A stretch of DNA of 64,000 bases, taken from Harmonia axyridis (Eukaryota > Arthropoda > Insecta > Coleoptera > Coccinellidae). A model generated the notes under the pieces. That model was not told the DNA's origin and searched no databases. It saw only the letters and a list, made by a program, of their open reading frames with translations. Both the position numbers and the translations under genes were made by a program. Shown one piece after another: positions 19,984 through 31,830 of the stretch (the first letter of the stretch is position 1; every line of letters starts with the position of its first letter). The stretch spans positions 2,976,001 to 3,040,000 of the forward strand of contig NC_059508.1 in NCBI RefSeq assembly GCF_914767665.1, read 5' to 3'.

Positions 19984-20613
19984 TTTGAGACGATTGATGA
20001 TTCATGTAAAATCAATTAAACTTCTAAAAGCAAAAATATTCCAGCGCGAATTGCAACACAATTCATAATACATATCTCAAAAATAAATTATCCTAATATA
20101 TCCCGAATTGGTGCGAATCGTAAGTAAACAAGACAAACTGTCAAGTGTCAAACACGACTGCCTGAATACAACGGCGGCAGCCGAAGATAGCCGAGAGCGT
20201 CCGAGGTGCACTTTCCTGATCCTTTACCTAGACGCTTGTAGTAACTGATCTGCGCAGTAACTTGTCATTACTTATCTCATTACACTGAGCGGTTTTCCTT
20301 TTTTTGACCCTCGTCACGTTTCGATCGACGTGCAATCTCCACTTCTTCAATAAGTTGAGTGAAGTGTCCTTTTTACCCTCTTGATAGATTTGGAAGACTT
20401 TATCGGGTCTTAAATTGCTAAGTTTGGGAGAAAGGGATATAATGGTACCGTGACATTCATGCGTTCATTCTTGAGTTTTAAATCAACATCTTTCTTATTA
20501 GGTGTATAAGTCTGGATCAGTTTACCGTCTTCACTTGTCAAAGGTGTATTTTCGATGAGTTCTCTATGTCGATGGCGATATTCATCAACCAACTGTTCAC
20601 GTCCGCTTGTTCC
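19984..20613 (-). other. Leader and unidentified ORF of cassette E
   Basis: Full-length leader as in copy A, then the unidentified ORF at about 20410-20613 (ELIENTPLTSEDGKLIQTY and VPLYPFLPNLAI). Its start overlaps the point (20594) from which the downstream tandem array is built, so part of this ORF is the left edge of every array unit. Confidence 0.45.
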
Positions 20614-20791
20614 TTAGATTTCACGCTCATCCCTTCTTCCTCAATTAGAGAAATAGCCTTTTTCAAAATATTAGTACCGAGGATCCCCCAGGGGATCTAT
20701 CCTTCGATAGAAACGGGTGTGGCAATCCCGGGGCCCCAGCTGGTTACCTTCACCTAAAAAGGCGTGTGTCCCCTGCGACAAAGGGGAATAA

Positions 20792-21244
20792 ATGAAAAGC
20801 ATGATGAATAAGTCTGCCTCGGATTCCACGTTGGGCAATCGTGGTGAAACAGCCCCCTCAGTAGGTAGCGGTGCTGTGCCTGCGGTGGATATGTTACAGC
20901 GTCCCATGGCCAGCGATGGTGCAAGCAGCGTCGCCCCATGCCATACAACTGCAAGAAACACAAATCCCGATGGCATCGGGTCAGAGAATCAGATGACGAT
21001 TCCATATCGGTATTTGATCCTGAAGAGGAAGGATGGCCTCACCTTCGAGGACGTGAGTCCATTCCTAATAATTAAAGGGTTATATAGTTTGTTTGGAGAA
21101 TTGGAGATGATGATGAATGTAAGAGAAGGAATTCTAGTTGAAGCAAAGACTGAAAAACAATCCCTGAAAATCCAGAATACAACGAAATTTTTAGAATACG
21201 ATATTGAGACAACCCCACACAAAACATTGAATAGATCTCTCTAG
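20792..21244 (+). pseudogene. LINE ORF1 N-terminal fragment, array unit 1
   Basis: Codons 1-150 of the LINE ORF1, ending in a stop within the AGATCT inverted repeat. It covers the low-complexity N-terminus and the first RRM-like part (PYRYLILKRKDGL, REGILVEAKTEKQSL). The same ORF recurs at 22111, 23430, 24749, 26041 and 27360. Residue 6 is Lys in units 1, 2, 5 and 6 but Glu in units 3, 4 and the terminal copy. Confidence 0.85.
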
Positions 21245-21452
21245 ATCTATTCATTAAGTATTATCTTGTTCAGATCTATTTAACTGTACAATAGAAAACA
21301 TCAAAGAAAAATTAAAGAGCCAGAAAGTTATAGATGTCGTCCGAATAAAATCAAGAAAAAGTGGGTTCTTACAAGAATCTCCAAATCACATACTTACTTT
21401 CGACACCCCAACACTACCTAAGAAAATAAACGTTTCTTTTTACTCATTAAAA

Positions 21453-21782
21453 GTGAGATTATTCATACCATCACCACTCAGATGCTTTAGATGCCAAAAG
21501 TTTGGACACAGATCGACCCAATGCGAATCAATCGAGATTTGTGTTTGTGGAAAACCCCTACATGAAGGACATCCCTGCAAGGGACTTATACAGTGTATTA
21601 ACTGCGAAGGAAGTCATTCGGTTCGATCTGAAGAATGTTCTGTATTTAAACAAGAATTAGCTATACAAGAATTCAAAACAGGAGAAAACATATCATTCAA
21701 CAACGCAACAAAGAAAATAAATATAAAAAACCCATACAAAATAGATCATGCGCTATGGTTAACACATCCAATCATTCAATAG
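21453..21782 (+). pseudogene. LINE ORF1 zinc-knuckle fragment, array unit 1
   Basis: A 109-codon ORF with CFRCQKFGHRSTQC, CVCGKPLHEGHPC and CINCEGSHSVRSEEC, the three-knuckle array typical of I/Jockey-type LINE ORF1. It is out of frame with the first ORF1 half. It is repeated at 22772, 24091, 25410 (27 bp shorter, second knuckle destroyed), 26702 and 28021. It ends at HPIIQ after a one-base loss. Confidence 0.85.
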
Positions 21783-24700
21783 ATATCGAGAAACTGGTTG
21801 CTGAATTGGTCCCGAAATTAACTGAGACACTGAGACACATATAGCTCGAAAATATCCACCCCCGGTACAGAGTTAACAAAATTGCCTCCTCCGATTACCA
21901 GAGCAAGAGCTCTGTTCACGTCCGCTTGTTCCTTAGATTTCACGCTCATCCCTTCTTCCTCAATTAGAGCAGTAGCCTTTTTCAAAATATTAGTACCGAG
22001 GATCCCCCAGGGGATCTATCCTTCGATAGAAACGGGTGTGGCAATCCCGGGGCTCCAGCTGGTTACCTTCACCTAAAAAGGCGTGTGTCCCCTGCGACAA
22101 AGGGGAATAAATGAAAAGCATGATGAATAAGTCTGCCTCGGATTCCACGTTGGGCAATCGTGGTGAAACAGCCCCCTCAGTAGGTAGCGGTGCTGTGCCT
22201 GCGGTGGATATGTTACAGCGTCCCATGGCCAGCGATGGTGCAAGCAGCGTCGCCCCATGCCATACAACTGCAAGAAACACAAATCCCGATGGCATCGGGT
22301 CAGAGAATCAGATGACGATTCCATATCGGTATTTGATCCTGAAGAGGAAGGATGGCCTCACCTTCGAGGACGTGAGTCCATTCCTAATAATTAAAGGGTT
22401 ATATAGTTTGTTTGGAGAATTGGAGATGATGATGAATGTAAGAGAAGGAATTCTAGTTGAAGCAAAGACTGAAAAACAATCCCTGAAAATCCAGAATACA
22501 ACGAAATTTTTAGAATACGATATTGAGACAACCCCACACAAAACATTGAATAGATCTCTCTAGATCTATTCATTAAGTATTATCTTGTTCAGATCTATTT
22601 AACTGTACAATAGAAAACATCAAAGAAAAATTAAAGAGCCAGAAAGTTATAGATGTCGTCCGAATAAAATCAAGAAAAAGTGGGTTCTTACAAGAATCTC
22701 CAAATCACATACTTACTTTCGACACCCCAACACTACCTAAGAAAATAAACGTTTCTTTTTACTCACTAAAAGTGAGATTATTCATACCATCACCACTCAG
22801 ATGCTTTAGATGCCAAAAGTTTGGACACAGATCGACCCAATGCGAATCAATCGAGATTTGTGTTTGTGGAAAACCCCTACATGAAGGACATCCCTGCAAG
22901 GGACTTATACAGTGTATTAACTGCGAAGGAAGTCATTCGGTTCGATCTGAAGAATGTTCTGTATTTAAACAAGAATTAGCTATACAAGAATTCAAAACAG
23001 GAGAAAACATATCATTCAACAACGCAACAAAGAAAATAAATATAAAAAACCCATACAAAATAGATCATGCGCTATGGTTAACACATCCAATCATTCAATA
23101 GATATCGAGAAACTGGTTGCTGAATTGGTCCCGAAATTAACTGAGACACTGAGGCACATATAGCTCGAAAATATCCACCCCCGGTACAGAGTTAACAAAA
23201 TTGCCTCCTCCGATTACCAGAGCAAGAGCTCTGTTCACGTCCGCTTGTTCCTTAGATTTCACGCTCATCCCTTCTTCCTCAATTAGAGCAGTAGCCTTTT
23301 TCAAAATATTAGTACCGAGGATCCCCCAGGGGATCTATCCTTCGATAGAAACGGGTGTGGCAATCCCGGGGCTCCAGCTGGTTACCTTCACCTAAAAAGG
23401 CGTGTGTCCCCTGCGACAAAGGGGAATAAATGAAAAGCATGATGAATGAGTCTGCCTCGGATTCCACGTTGGGCAATCGTGGTGAAACAGCCCCCTCAGT
23501 AGGTAGCGGTGCTGTGCCTGCGGTGGATATGTTACAGCGTCCCATGGCCAGCGATGGTGCAAGCAGCGTCGCCCCATGCCATACAACTGCAAGAAACACA
23601 AATCCCGATGGCATCGGGTCAGAGAATCAGATGACGATTCCATATCGGTATTTGATCCTGAAGAGGAAGGATGGCCTCACCTTCGAGGACGTGAGTCCAT
23701 TCCTAATAATTAAAGGGTTATATAGTTTGTTTGGAGAATTGGAGATGATGATGAATGTAAGAGAAGGAATTCTAGTTGAAGCAAAGACTGAAAAACAATC
23801 CCTGAAAATCCAGAATACAACGAAATTTTTAGAATACGATATTGAGACAACCCCACACAAAACATTGAATAGATCTCTCTAGATCTATTCATTAAGTATT
23901 ATCTTGTTCAGATCTATTTAACTGTACAATAGAAAACATCAAAGAAAAATTAAAGAGCCAGAAAGTTATAGATGTCGTCCGAATAAAATCAAGAAAAAGT
24001 GGGTTCTTACAAGAATCTCCAAATCACATACTTACTTTCGACACCCCAACACTACCTAAGAAAATAAACGTTTCTTTTTACTCATTAAAAGTGAGATTAT
24101 TCATACCATCACCACTCAGATGCTTTAGATGCCAAAAGTTTGGACACAGATCGACCCAATGCGAATCAATCGAGATTTGTGTTTGTGGAAAACCCCTACA
24201 TGAAGGACATCCCTGCAAGGGACTTATACAGTGTATTAACTGCGAAGGAAGTCATTCGGTTCGATCTGAAGAATGTTCTGTATTTAAACAAGAATTAGCT
24301 ATACAAGAATTCAAAACAGGAGAAAACATATCATTCAACAACGCAACAAAGAAAATAAATATAAAAAACCCATACAAAATAGATCATGCGCTATGGTTAA
24401 CACATCCAATCATTCAATAGATATCGAGAAACTGGTTGCTGAATTGGTCCCGAAATTAACTGAGACACTGAGACACATATAGCTCGAAAATATCCACCCC
24501 CGGTACAGAGTTAACAAAATTGCCTCCTCCGATTACCAGAGCAAGAGCTCTGTTCACGTCCGCTTGTTCCTTAGATTTCACGCTCATCCCTTCTTCCTCA
24601 ATTAGAGCAGTAGCCTTTTTCAAAATATTAGTACCGAGGATCCCCCAGGGGATCTATCCTTCGATAGAAACGGGTGTGGCAATCCCGGGGCTCCAGCTGG

Positions 24701-27700
24701 TTACCTTCACCTAAAAAGGCGTGTGTCCCCTGCGACAAAGGGGAATAAATGAAAAGCATGATGAATGAGTCTGCCTCGGATTCCACGTTGGGCAATCGTG
24801 GTGAAACAGCCCCCTCAGTAGGTAGCGGTGCTGTGCCTGCGGTGGATATGTTACAGCGTCCCATGGCCAGCGATGGTGCAAGCAGCGTCGCCCCATGCCA
24901 TACAACTGCAAGAAACACAAATCCCGATGGCATCGGGTCAGAGAATCAGATGACGATTCCATATCGGTATTTGATCCTGAAGAGGAAGGATGGCCTCACC
25001 TTCGAGGACGTGAGTCCATTCCTAATAATTAAAGGGTTATATAGTTTGTTTGGAGAATTGGAGATGATGATGAATGTAAGAGAAGGAATTCTAGTTGAAG
25101 CAAAGACTGAAAAACAATCCCTGAAAATCCAGAATACAACGAAATTTTTAGAATACGATATTGAGACAACCCCACACAAAACATTGAATAGATCTCTCTA
25201 GATCTATTCATTAAGTATTATCTTGTTCAGATCTATTTAACTGTACAATAGAAAACATCAAAGAAAAATTAAAGAGCCAGAAAGTTATAGATGTCGTCCG
25301 AATAAAATCAAGAAAAAGTGGGTTCTTACAAGAATCTCCAAATCACATACTTACTTTCGACACCCCAACACTACCTAAGAAAATAAACGTTTCTTTTTAC
25401 TCATTAAAAGTGAGATTATTCATACCATCACCACTCAGATGCTTTAGATGCCAAAAGTTTGGACACAGATCGACCCAATGCGAATCAATCGAGATTTGTG
25501 TTTGTGGAAAACCCCACATACAGTGTATTAACTGCGAAGGAAGTCATTCGGTTCGATCTGAAGAATGTTCTGTATTTAAACAAGAATTAGCTATACAAGA
25601 ATTCAAAACAGGAGAAAACATATCATTCAACAACGCAACAAAGAAAATAAATATAAAAAACCCATACAAAATAGATCATGCGCTATGGTTAACACATCCA
25701 ATCATTCAATAGATATCGAGAAACTGGTTGCTGAATTGGTCCCGAAATTAACTGAGACACTGAGACACATATAGCTCGAAAATATCCACCCCCGGTACAG
25801 AGTTAACAAAATTGCCTCCTCCGATTACCAGAGCAAGAGCTCTGTTCACGTCCGCTTGTTCCTTAGATTTCACGCTCATCCCTTCTTCCTCAATTAGAGC
25901 AGTAGCCTTTTTCAAAATATTAGTACCGAGGATCCCCCAGGGGATCTATCCTTCGATAGAAACGGGTGTGGCAATCCCGGGGCTCCAGCTGGTTACCTTC
26001 ACCTAAAAAGGCGTGTGTCCCCTGCGACAAAGGGGAATAAATGAAAAGCATGATGAATAAGTCTGCCTCGGATTCCACGTTGGGCAATCGTGGTGAAACA
26101 GCCCCCTCAGTAGGTAGCGGTGCTGTGCCTGCGGTGGATATGTTACAGCGTCCCATGGCCAGCGATGGTGCAAGCAGCGTCGCCCCATGCCATACAACTG
26201 CAAGAAACACAAATCCCGATGGCATCGGGTCAGAGAATCAGATGACGATTCCATATCGGTATTTGATCCTGAAGAGGAAGGATGGCCTCACCTTCGAGGA
26301 CGTGAGTCCATTCCTAATAATTAAAGGGTTATATAGTTTGTTTGGAGAATTGGAGATGATGATGAATGTAAGAGAAGGAATTCTAGTTGAAGCAAAGACT
26401 GAAAAACAATCCCTGAAAATCCAGAATACAACGAAATTTTTAGAATACGATATTGAGACAACCCCACACAAAACATTGAATAGATCTCTCTAGATCTATT
26501 CATTAAGTATTATCTTGTTCAGATCTATTTAACTGTACAATAGAAAACATCAAAGAAAAATTAAAGAGCCAGAAAGTTATAGATGTCGTCCGAATAAAAT
26601 CAAGAAAAAGTGGGTTCTTACAAGAATCTCCAAATCACATACTTACTTTCGACACCCCAACACTACCTAAGAAAATAAACGTTTCTTTTTACTCATTAAA
26701 AGTGAGATTATTCATACCATCACCACTCAGATGCTTTAGATGCCAAAAGTTTGGACACAGATCGACCCAATGCGAATCAATCGAGATTTGTGTTTGTGGA
26801 AAACCCCTACATGAAGGACATCCCTGCAAGGGACTTATACAGTGTATTAACTGCGAAGGAAGTCATTCGGTTCGATCTGAAGAATGTTCTGTATTTAAAC
26901 AAGAATTAGCTATACAAGAATTCAAAACAGGAGAAAACATATCATTCAACAACGCAACAAAGAAAATAAATATAAAAAACCCATACAAAATAGATCATGC
27001 GCTATGGTTAACACATCCAATCATTCAATAGATATCGAGAAACTGGTTGCTGAATTGGTCCCGAAATTAACTGAGACACTGAGACACATATAGCTCGAAA
27101 ATATCCACCCCCGGTACAGAGTTAACAAAATTGCCTCCTCCGATTACCAGAGCAAGAGCTCTGTTCACGTCCGCTTGTTCCTTAGATTTCACGCTCATCC
27201 CTTCTTCCTCAATTAGAGCAGTAGCCTTTTTCAAAATATTAGTACCGAGGATCCCCCAGGGGATCTATCCTTCGATAGAAACGGGTGTGGCAATCCCGGG
27301 GCTCCAGCTGGTTACCTTCACCTAAAAAGGCGTGTGTCCCCTGCGACAAAGGGGAATAAATGAAAAGCATGATGAATAAGTCTGCCTCGGATTCCACGTT
27401 GGGCAATCGTGGTGAAACAGCCCCCTCAGTAGGTAGCTGTGCTGTGCCTGCGGTGGATATGTTACAGCGTCCCATGGCCAGCGATGGTGCAAGCAGCGTC
27501 GCCCCATGCCATACAACTGCAAGAAACACAAATCCTGATGGCATCGGGTCAGAGAATCAGATGACGATTCCATATCGGTATTTGATCCTGAAGAGGAAGG
27601 ATGGCCTCACCTTCGAGGACGTGAGTCCATTCCTAATAATTAAAGGGTTATATAGTTTGTTTGGAGAATTGGAGATGATGATGAATGTAAGAGAAGGAAT

Positions 27701-28480
27701 TCTAGTTGAAGCAAAGACTGAAAAACAATCCCTGAAAATCCAGAATACAACGAAATTTTTAGAATACGATATTGAGACAACCCCACACAAAACATTGAAT
27801 AGATCTCTCTAGATCTATTCATTAAGTATTATCTTGTTCAGATCTATTTAACTGTACAATAGAAAACATCAAAGAAAAATTAAAGAGCCAGAAAGTTATA
27901 GATGTCGTCCGAATAAAATCAAGAAAAAGTGGGTTCTTACAAGAATCTCCAAATCACATACTTACTTTCGACACCCCAACACTACCTAAGAAAATAAACG
28001 TTTCTTTTTACTCATTAAAAGTGAGATTATTCATACCATCACCACTCAGATGCTTTAGATGCCAAAAGTTTGGACACAGATCGACCCAATGCGAATCAAT
28101 CGAGATTTGTGTTTGTGGAAAACCCCTACATGAAGGACATCCCTGCAAGGGACTTATACAGTGTATTAACTGCGGAAGAAGTCATTCGGTTCGATCTGAA
28201 GAATGTTCTGTATTTAAACAAGAATTAGCTATACAAGAATTCAAAACAGGAGAAAACATATCATTCAACAACGCAACAAAGAAAATAAATATAAAAAACC
28301 CATACAAAATAGATCATGCGCTATGGTTAACACATCCAATCATTCAATAGATATCGAGAAACTGGTTGCTGAATTGGTCCCGAAATTAACTGAGACACTG
28401 AGACACATATAGCTCGAAAATATCCACCCCCGGTACAGAGTTAACAAAATTGCCTCCTCCGATTACCAGAGCAAGAGCTC

Positions 28481-28678
28481 TGTTCACGTCCGCTTGTTCC
28501 TTAGATTTCACGCTCATCCCTTCTTCCTCAATTAGAGCAGTAGCTTTTTTCAAAATATTAGTACCGAGGATCCCCCAGGGGATCTATCCTTCGATAGAAA
28601 CGGGTGTGGCAATCCCGGGGCTCCAGCTGGTTACCTTCACCTAAAAAGGCGTGTGTCCCCTGCGACAAAGGGGAATAA
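28481..28678 (+). promoter_or_regulatory. LINE 5' leader of terminal copy
   Basis: Sequence between the last array junction and the ORF1 ATG. It contains the self-complementary GATCCCCCAGGGGATC at about 28569 and a GC-rich run (GGCAATCCCGGGGCTCCAGC). LINEs of this kind carry internal 5' promoters, but no initiator or DPE is claimed here. Confidence 0.4.
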
Positions 28679-30013
28679 ATGAAAAGCATGATGAATGAGT
28701 CTGCCTCGGATTCCACGTTGGGCAATCGTGGTGAAACAGCCCCCTCAGTAGGTAGCGGTGCTGTGCCTGCGGTGGATATGTTACAGCGTCCCATGGCCAG
28801 CGATGGTGCAAGCAGCGTCGCCCCATGCCATACAACTGCAAGAAACACAAACCCCGATGACATCGGGTCAGAGAATCAGATGACGATTCCATATCGGTAT
28901 TTGATCCTGAAGAGGAAGGATGGCCTCACCTTCGAGAAAGTGAGTCCATTCCTAATAAATAAAGGGTTATATAGTTTGTTTGGAGAATTGGAGATGATGA
29001 AGAAAGTAAGAGAAGGAATTCTAGTTGAAACAAAGACTGAAAAACAATCCCTGAAAATCCAGAATACAACGAAATTTTTAGAATACGATATTGAGACAAC
29101 CCCACACAAAACAATGAATAGATCTAGAGGAGTAATATACTGTCCAGATCTACTTAACTGTACAATAGAAAACATCAAAGAAGAATTAAAGAGCCAGAAA
29201 GTTATAGATGTCGTTCGAATAAAATCGAGAAAAAGTGGGTCCTTACAAGAAACCCCAAATCACATACTTACTTTCGACACCCCAACACTACCTAAGAAAA
29301 TAAACGTTGCTTTCTACTCATTGAAAGTGAGATTATTCATACCATCACCACTAAGATGCTTCAGATGTCAAAAGTTTGGACACAGATCGACCCAATGCGA
29401 ATCAATCGAGATTTGTGTTTGTGGAAAACCCCTACATGAAGGACATCCCTGCAAGGGACCTATACAGTGTATTAACTGCGGAGGAAATCATTCGGTTCGA
29501 TCTGAAGAATGTTCTGTATTTAAACAAGAATTAGCTATACAAGAAATCAAAACAAGAGAAAACATGTCATACAACAACGCGAAAAAGAAAATAAATATGA
29601 AAAAACCCATACAAAATAGATCATGCGCTATGGTTAACACATCCAATCATTCAATAGATATCGAGAAACTGGTTGCTGAATTGGTCCCGAAATTAACTGA
29701 GACACTGAAAACATATAGCTCGAAAATATCCACCCCCGATACGGAGTTAACAAAATTGCCTCCTCCGATTACCAGATCAAGAGCTCGCAATAGAGATATC
29801 TCAACCTCAAGACGTAGGTCCGTCAGATCAACAGCAGAATCGGGGAAAAGAACTAGAGAAATATCTATCGAAAGTGAAAGAGGAGCACAATCTAGTGAGG
29901 GAAAAGTTAATCCATCATTCCAACCGAAAAAAAAAACCGAAAGCTGGAACAAAAGGCAAGCAGAAAATCCCAAGTTTCCCTTCGAATCCTCGATGAAGCT
30001 ACGCAAAACCTAA
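28679..30013 (+). CDS. I/Jockey-like LINE ORF1 (gag-like nucleic-acid-binding protein)
   Basis: A fully open 444-codon ORF, starting at the ATG after GGGGAATAA. Residues 1-70 are low-complexity Ser/Ala/Gly-rich. 70-220 contain two RRM-like modules (YRYLILKRKDGL, REGILVETKT, then NRSRGVIYCPDLLN, IDVVRIKSRKSG). Three CCHC-type knuckles follow: C227-C230-H235-C240, C246/C248-H253-C258 and C264-C267-H271-C278, then SVFKQELAIQEIK. The C-terminus (330-444) is basic and Ser/Arg-rich. In this family ORF1 packages the element's RNA. It is the only copy here without the shared array defects. Its partner ORF2 is broken, so it would need another element's enzyme. Confidence 0.85.
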   Translation: MKSMMNESASDSTLGNRGETAPSVGSGAVPAVDMLQRPMASDGASSVAPCHTTARNTNPDDIGSENQMTIPYRYLILKRKDGLTFEKVSPFLINKGLYSLFGELEMMKKVREGILVETKTEKQSLKIQNTTKFLEYDIETTPHKTMNRSRGVIYCPDLLNCTIENIKEELKSQKVIDVVRIKSRKSGSLQETPNHILTFDTPTLPKKINVAFYSLKVRLFIPSPLRCFRCQKFGHRSTQCESIEICVCGKPLHEGHPCKGPIQCINCGGNHSVRSEECSVFKQELAIQEIKTRENMSYNNAKKKINMKKPIQNRSCAMVNTSNHSIDIEKLVAELVPKLTETLKTYSSKISTPDTELTKLPPPITRSRARNRDISTSRRRSVRSTAESGKRTREISIESERGAQSSEGKVNPSFQPKKKTESWNKRQAENPKFPFESSMKLRKT

Positions 30014-31135
30014 TATTTGATAAAAACCATCTGTTTCAGATCTTATATCCTGCAGTCTCATTACTTCAACCCATTGGAAACCAAGTAACCAACCAACCTC
30101 TTCGAAAATATAATCCAATGGAACTGTAACAACAAAAACCCGAGGACGAACCTATTACTTCATAACGATAACATAGCTCTCCTCAATGACGGCTCGCCTA
30201 CACGATTCAACGCAAGATCCAATATTTTTTCTGCGATTAAACCAGTTTGAATTCAATATACTTGAGACAGCTCACAAAACAATAACCACGTCTGGAGGAT
30301 ATTTTCTGAGAGATAAGACCTCAGTGCATTGGTGGAATGCTGATATAAAACATGCAATCAAGAATAAAAAACGCGCATTCAATAGATTTAAAAGATCATC
30401 CACCTAAGTGAACCTAATAGAAACACAAACACAATCCAAAAACTAAAAACGAACCAATCCACTTTCATCGAGAATACAGACTTTTCTGACTGCCTAGCTT
30501 CCCACTATAGTGAAACCCACAAATCGAACAACTATCCCATCGAATCTCAAAGAATTAAAAATCGACAAGAAAAGAATGAACTGAACTTCCCAACTGACCA
30601 AGATTTCGAATACAACACACCCTTCACAAGGAAGAACTTAACAGTACTCTGCGGAATTGCAATAGTTCAGCACCGGGACATGATGATATTCCATACGATT
30701 TCCTGAAGGAAATGACCTAAGAATATGAAGTATGGCTTCTAGAGATCTACAAACAGATATGGGAAAGAAAAAAATACCCCGAAAATGGAAGAAGGCCACA
30801 ATCGTTCCCATACTGAAGTCCCGAAAAGACCCACTCAAACCAGAAAGTTACCATCCTGTGGGCCTTACCACCTGCTTAGGCAAGACTTTTGAGGGAATGA
30901 TAAACAACAGACTGCTGTGGCTTCTGGGAAAGGAAAACCTGTTATCTCCATTTTGGTCAGGATTTAGAAGGAGTGAGAGCACAATCGACAACCAGTTGAA
31001 CCTAGAAACTTATATACAGGAAGCTTTTAAGAGCATGTAGTAGCGGTATTTTTCGATCTGGAAAAAGCCTTCGACCTAGCTTGGAGATATGGAATAATGA
31101 AATAAACTACATGACTGGAGCAAAAGGAATAACCT
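30014..31135 (+). pseudogene. LINE ORF2 remnant: endonuclease deleted, RT truncated
   Basis: Short readings in several frames follow the ORF2 order. IQWNCNNKN (endonuclease start, near 30115) jumps to NDNIALLNDGSPTRFNARSN (endonuclease end), showing that most of the endonuclease is deleted. Next come VHWWNADIKHAIKNKKRAFNRFK (linker before RT), then PGHDDIPYDFLKEM, WKKATIVPILKSRKDP, YHPVGLTTCLGKTFE and FWSGFRRSEST (RT blocks 1-3), and finally VAVFFDLEKAFD, with the first catalytic Asp. The YxDD block is missing; the element breaks off near LHDWS/LAQMIE at about 31145, where LTR-element sequence begins. It is not functional. Confidence 0.8.
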
Positions 31136-31145
31136 TGCACAGATG

Positions 31146-31830
31146 ATAGAGAGAAAAAGAAATCTCAATGATTCCTTGGAATAACATGAAATTTAAGGTT
31201 GAACAATTGTCCATCTATTTTCACGTCTAATGTCAAAAAACCCATCGTTTTCACCTTGAAATGACCCGAACCTCTTATAATGGTGGCATCGTTATCTTAC
31301 GGTAAGTGATGAATTATAAATATCCTCGCGAATAATGCTTATCTCGCTACCGGTATCGAAGAGAGCCTCAACCGCAACCGCCCCAGAACAGTCTAATCGC
31401 ATTTTTAAGAACTGATTCTACCACGGCCATTTCCGTGTGGTTTCAACCTTTTCCCTGCAACTCGCGGGAATATGTCCATGTTTATTGCATCTTTGCTTTT
31501 TTCGGGAAAATCTTTCGATCTACCACAATTAAAGCAAGATTCGCTGCTTGCTTGCTCATGGTTTTTTCTGTCTTTAGTCCCCCTTTGTTCATTCGTCTCG
31601 GTTCGCTTGGCATAACCGTTTGACCTCACATCCTTTCTTTGGTAGTAAGAATTCCTCCTTTTGGTGATCACCTCATAGATCTTGGCTTTCTGCTTGATAT
31701 CACCAAAATCACCAAATATTTTATTCGTGAAATGTCCGCAATACCGTCTATAAAATATTCTATTACCGGTTCTTCTTCGATATTGGCTCTACTGCCGATC
31801 TCTCTCATAGCGAGAATGTACTTTTTTGAG
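31146..31830 (-). mobile_element. LTR-retroelement gag/protease remnant, copy 3
   Basis: The most complete copy of this element. Minus-strand order: gag segment YILAMREIGSRANIEEEPVIEYFIDGI, then KIYEVITKRRNSYYQRK, then a degenerate zinc knuckle SCFNCGRSKDFPEKSKD, then in another frame VEALFDTGSEISIIRED (retropepsin DTGS active site) and SLTLDVKIDGQLF. The knuckle has lost its usual His. This order is that of Ty3/gypsy-type elements. No LTR, reverse transcriptase or integrase is present nearby. A LINE 3' end has inserted at about 31830. Confidence 0.75.

Larger units (their letters stand above)
20594..28480 (+). repeat. Tandem array: six units of truncated LINE (1,319 bp)
   Basis: Unit starts, marked by TGTTCACGTCCGC, lie at 20594, 21913, 23232, 24551, 25843 and 27162, with a seventh partial unit from 28481. 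Spacing is 1,319 bp except for the fourth unit (1,292 bp), which lacks 27 bp encoding the LHEGHPC knuckle. Each unit contains the LINE leader and ORF1 up to RARA/GAGCTC, then jumps back to the leader. All six share the same defects: an 11-bp inverted repeat (21228-21253 in unit 1) that adds a stop after HKTLNRS, and a missing base in AATATAAAAAACCC that ends the zinc-knuckle frame at HPIIQ. Units differ by only a few bases. Confidence 0.95.

Noticed and set aside
20594..28480. Array dismissed as an assembly artefact
   Set aside because: Kept as real but flagged: the units carry distinct small differences, including a 27-bp deletion in one, which collapse or mis-assembly would not readily create. 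Long reads would settle it.
28876..29178. 100-codon minus ORF opposite LINE ORF1
   Set aside because: Shadow of the real ORF1, without motifs of its own.
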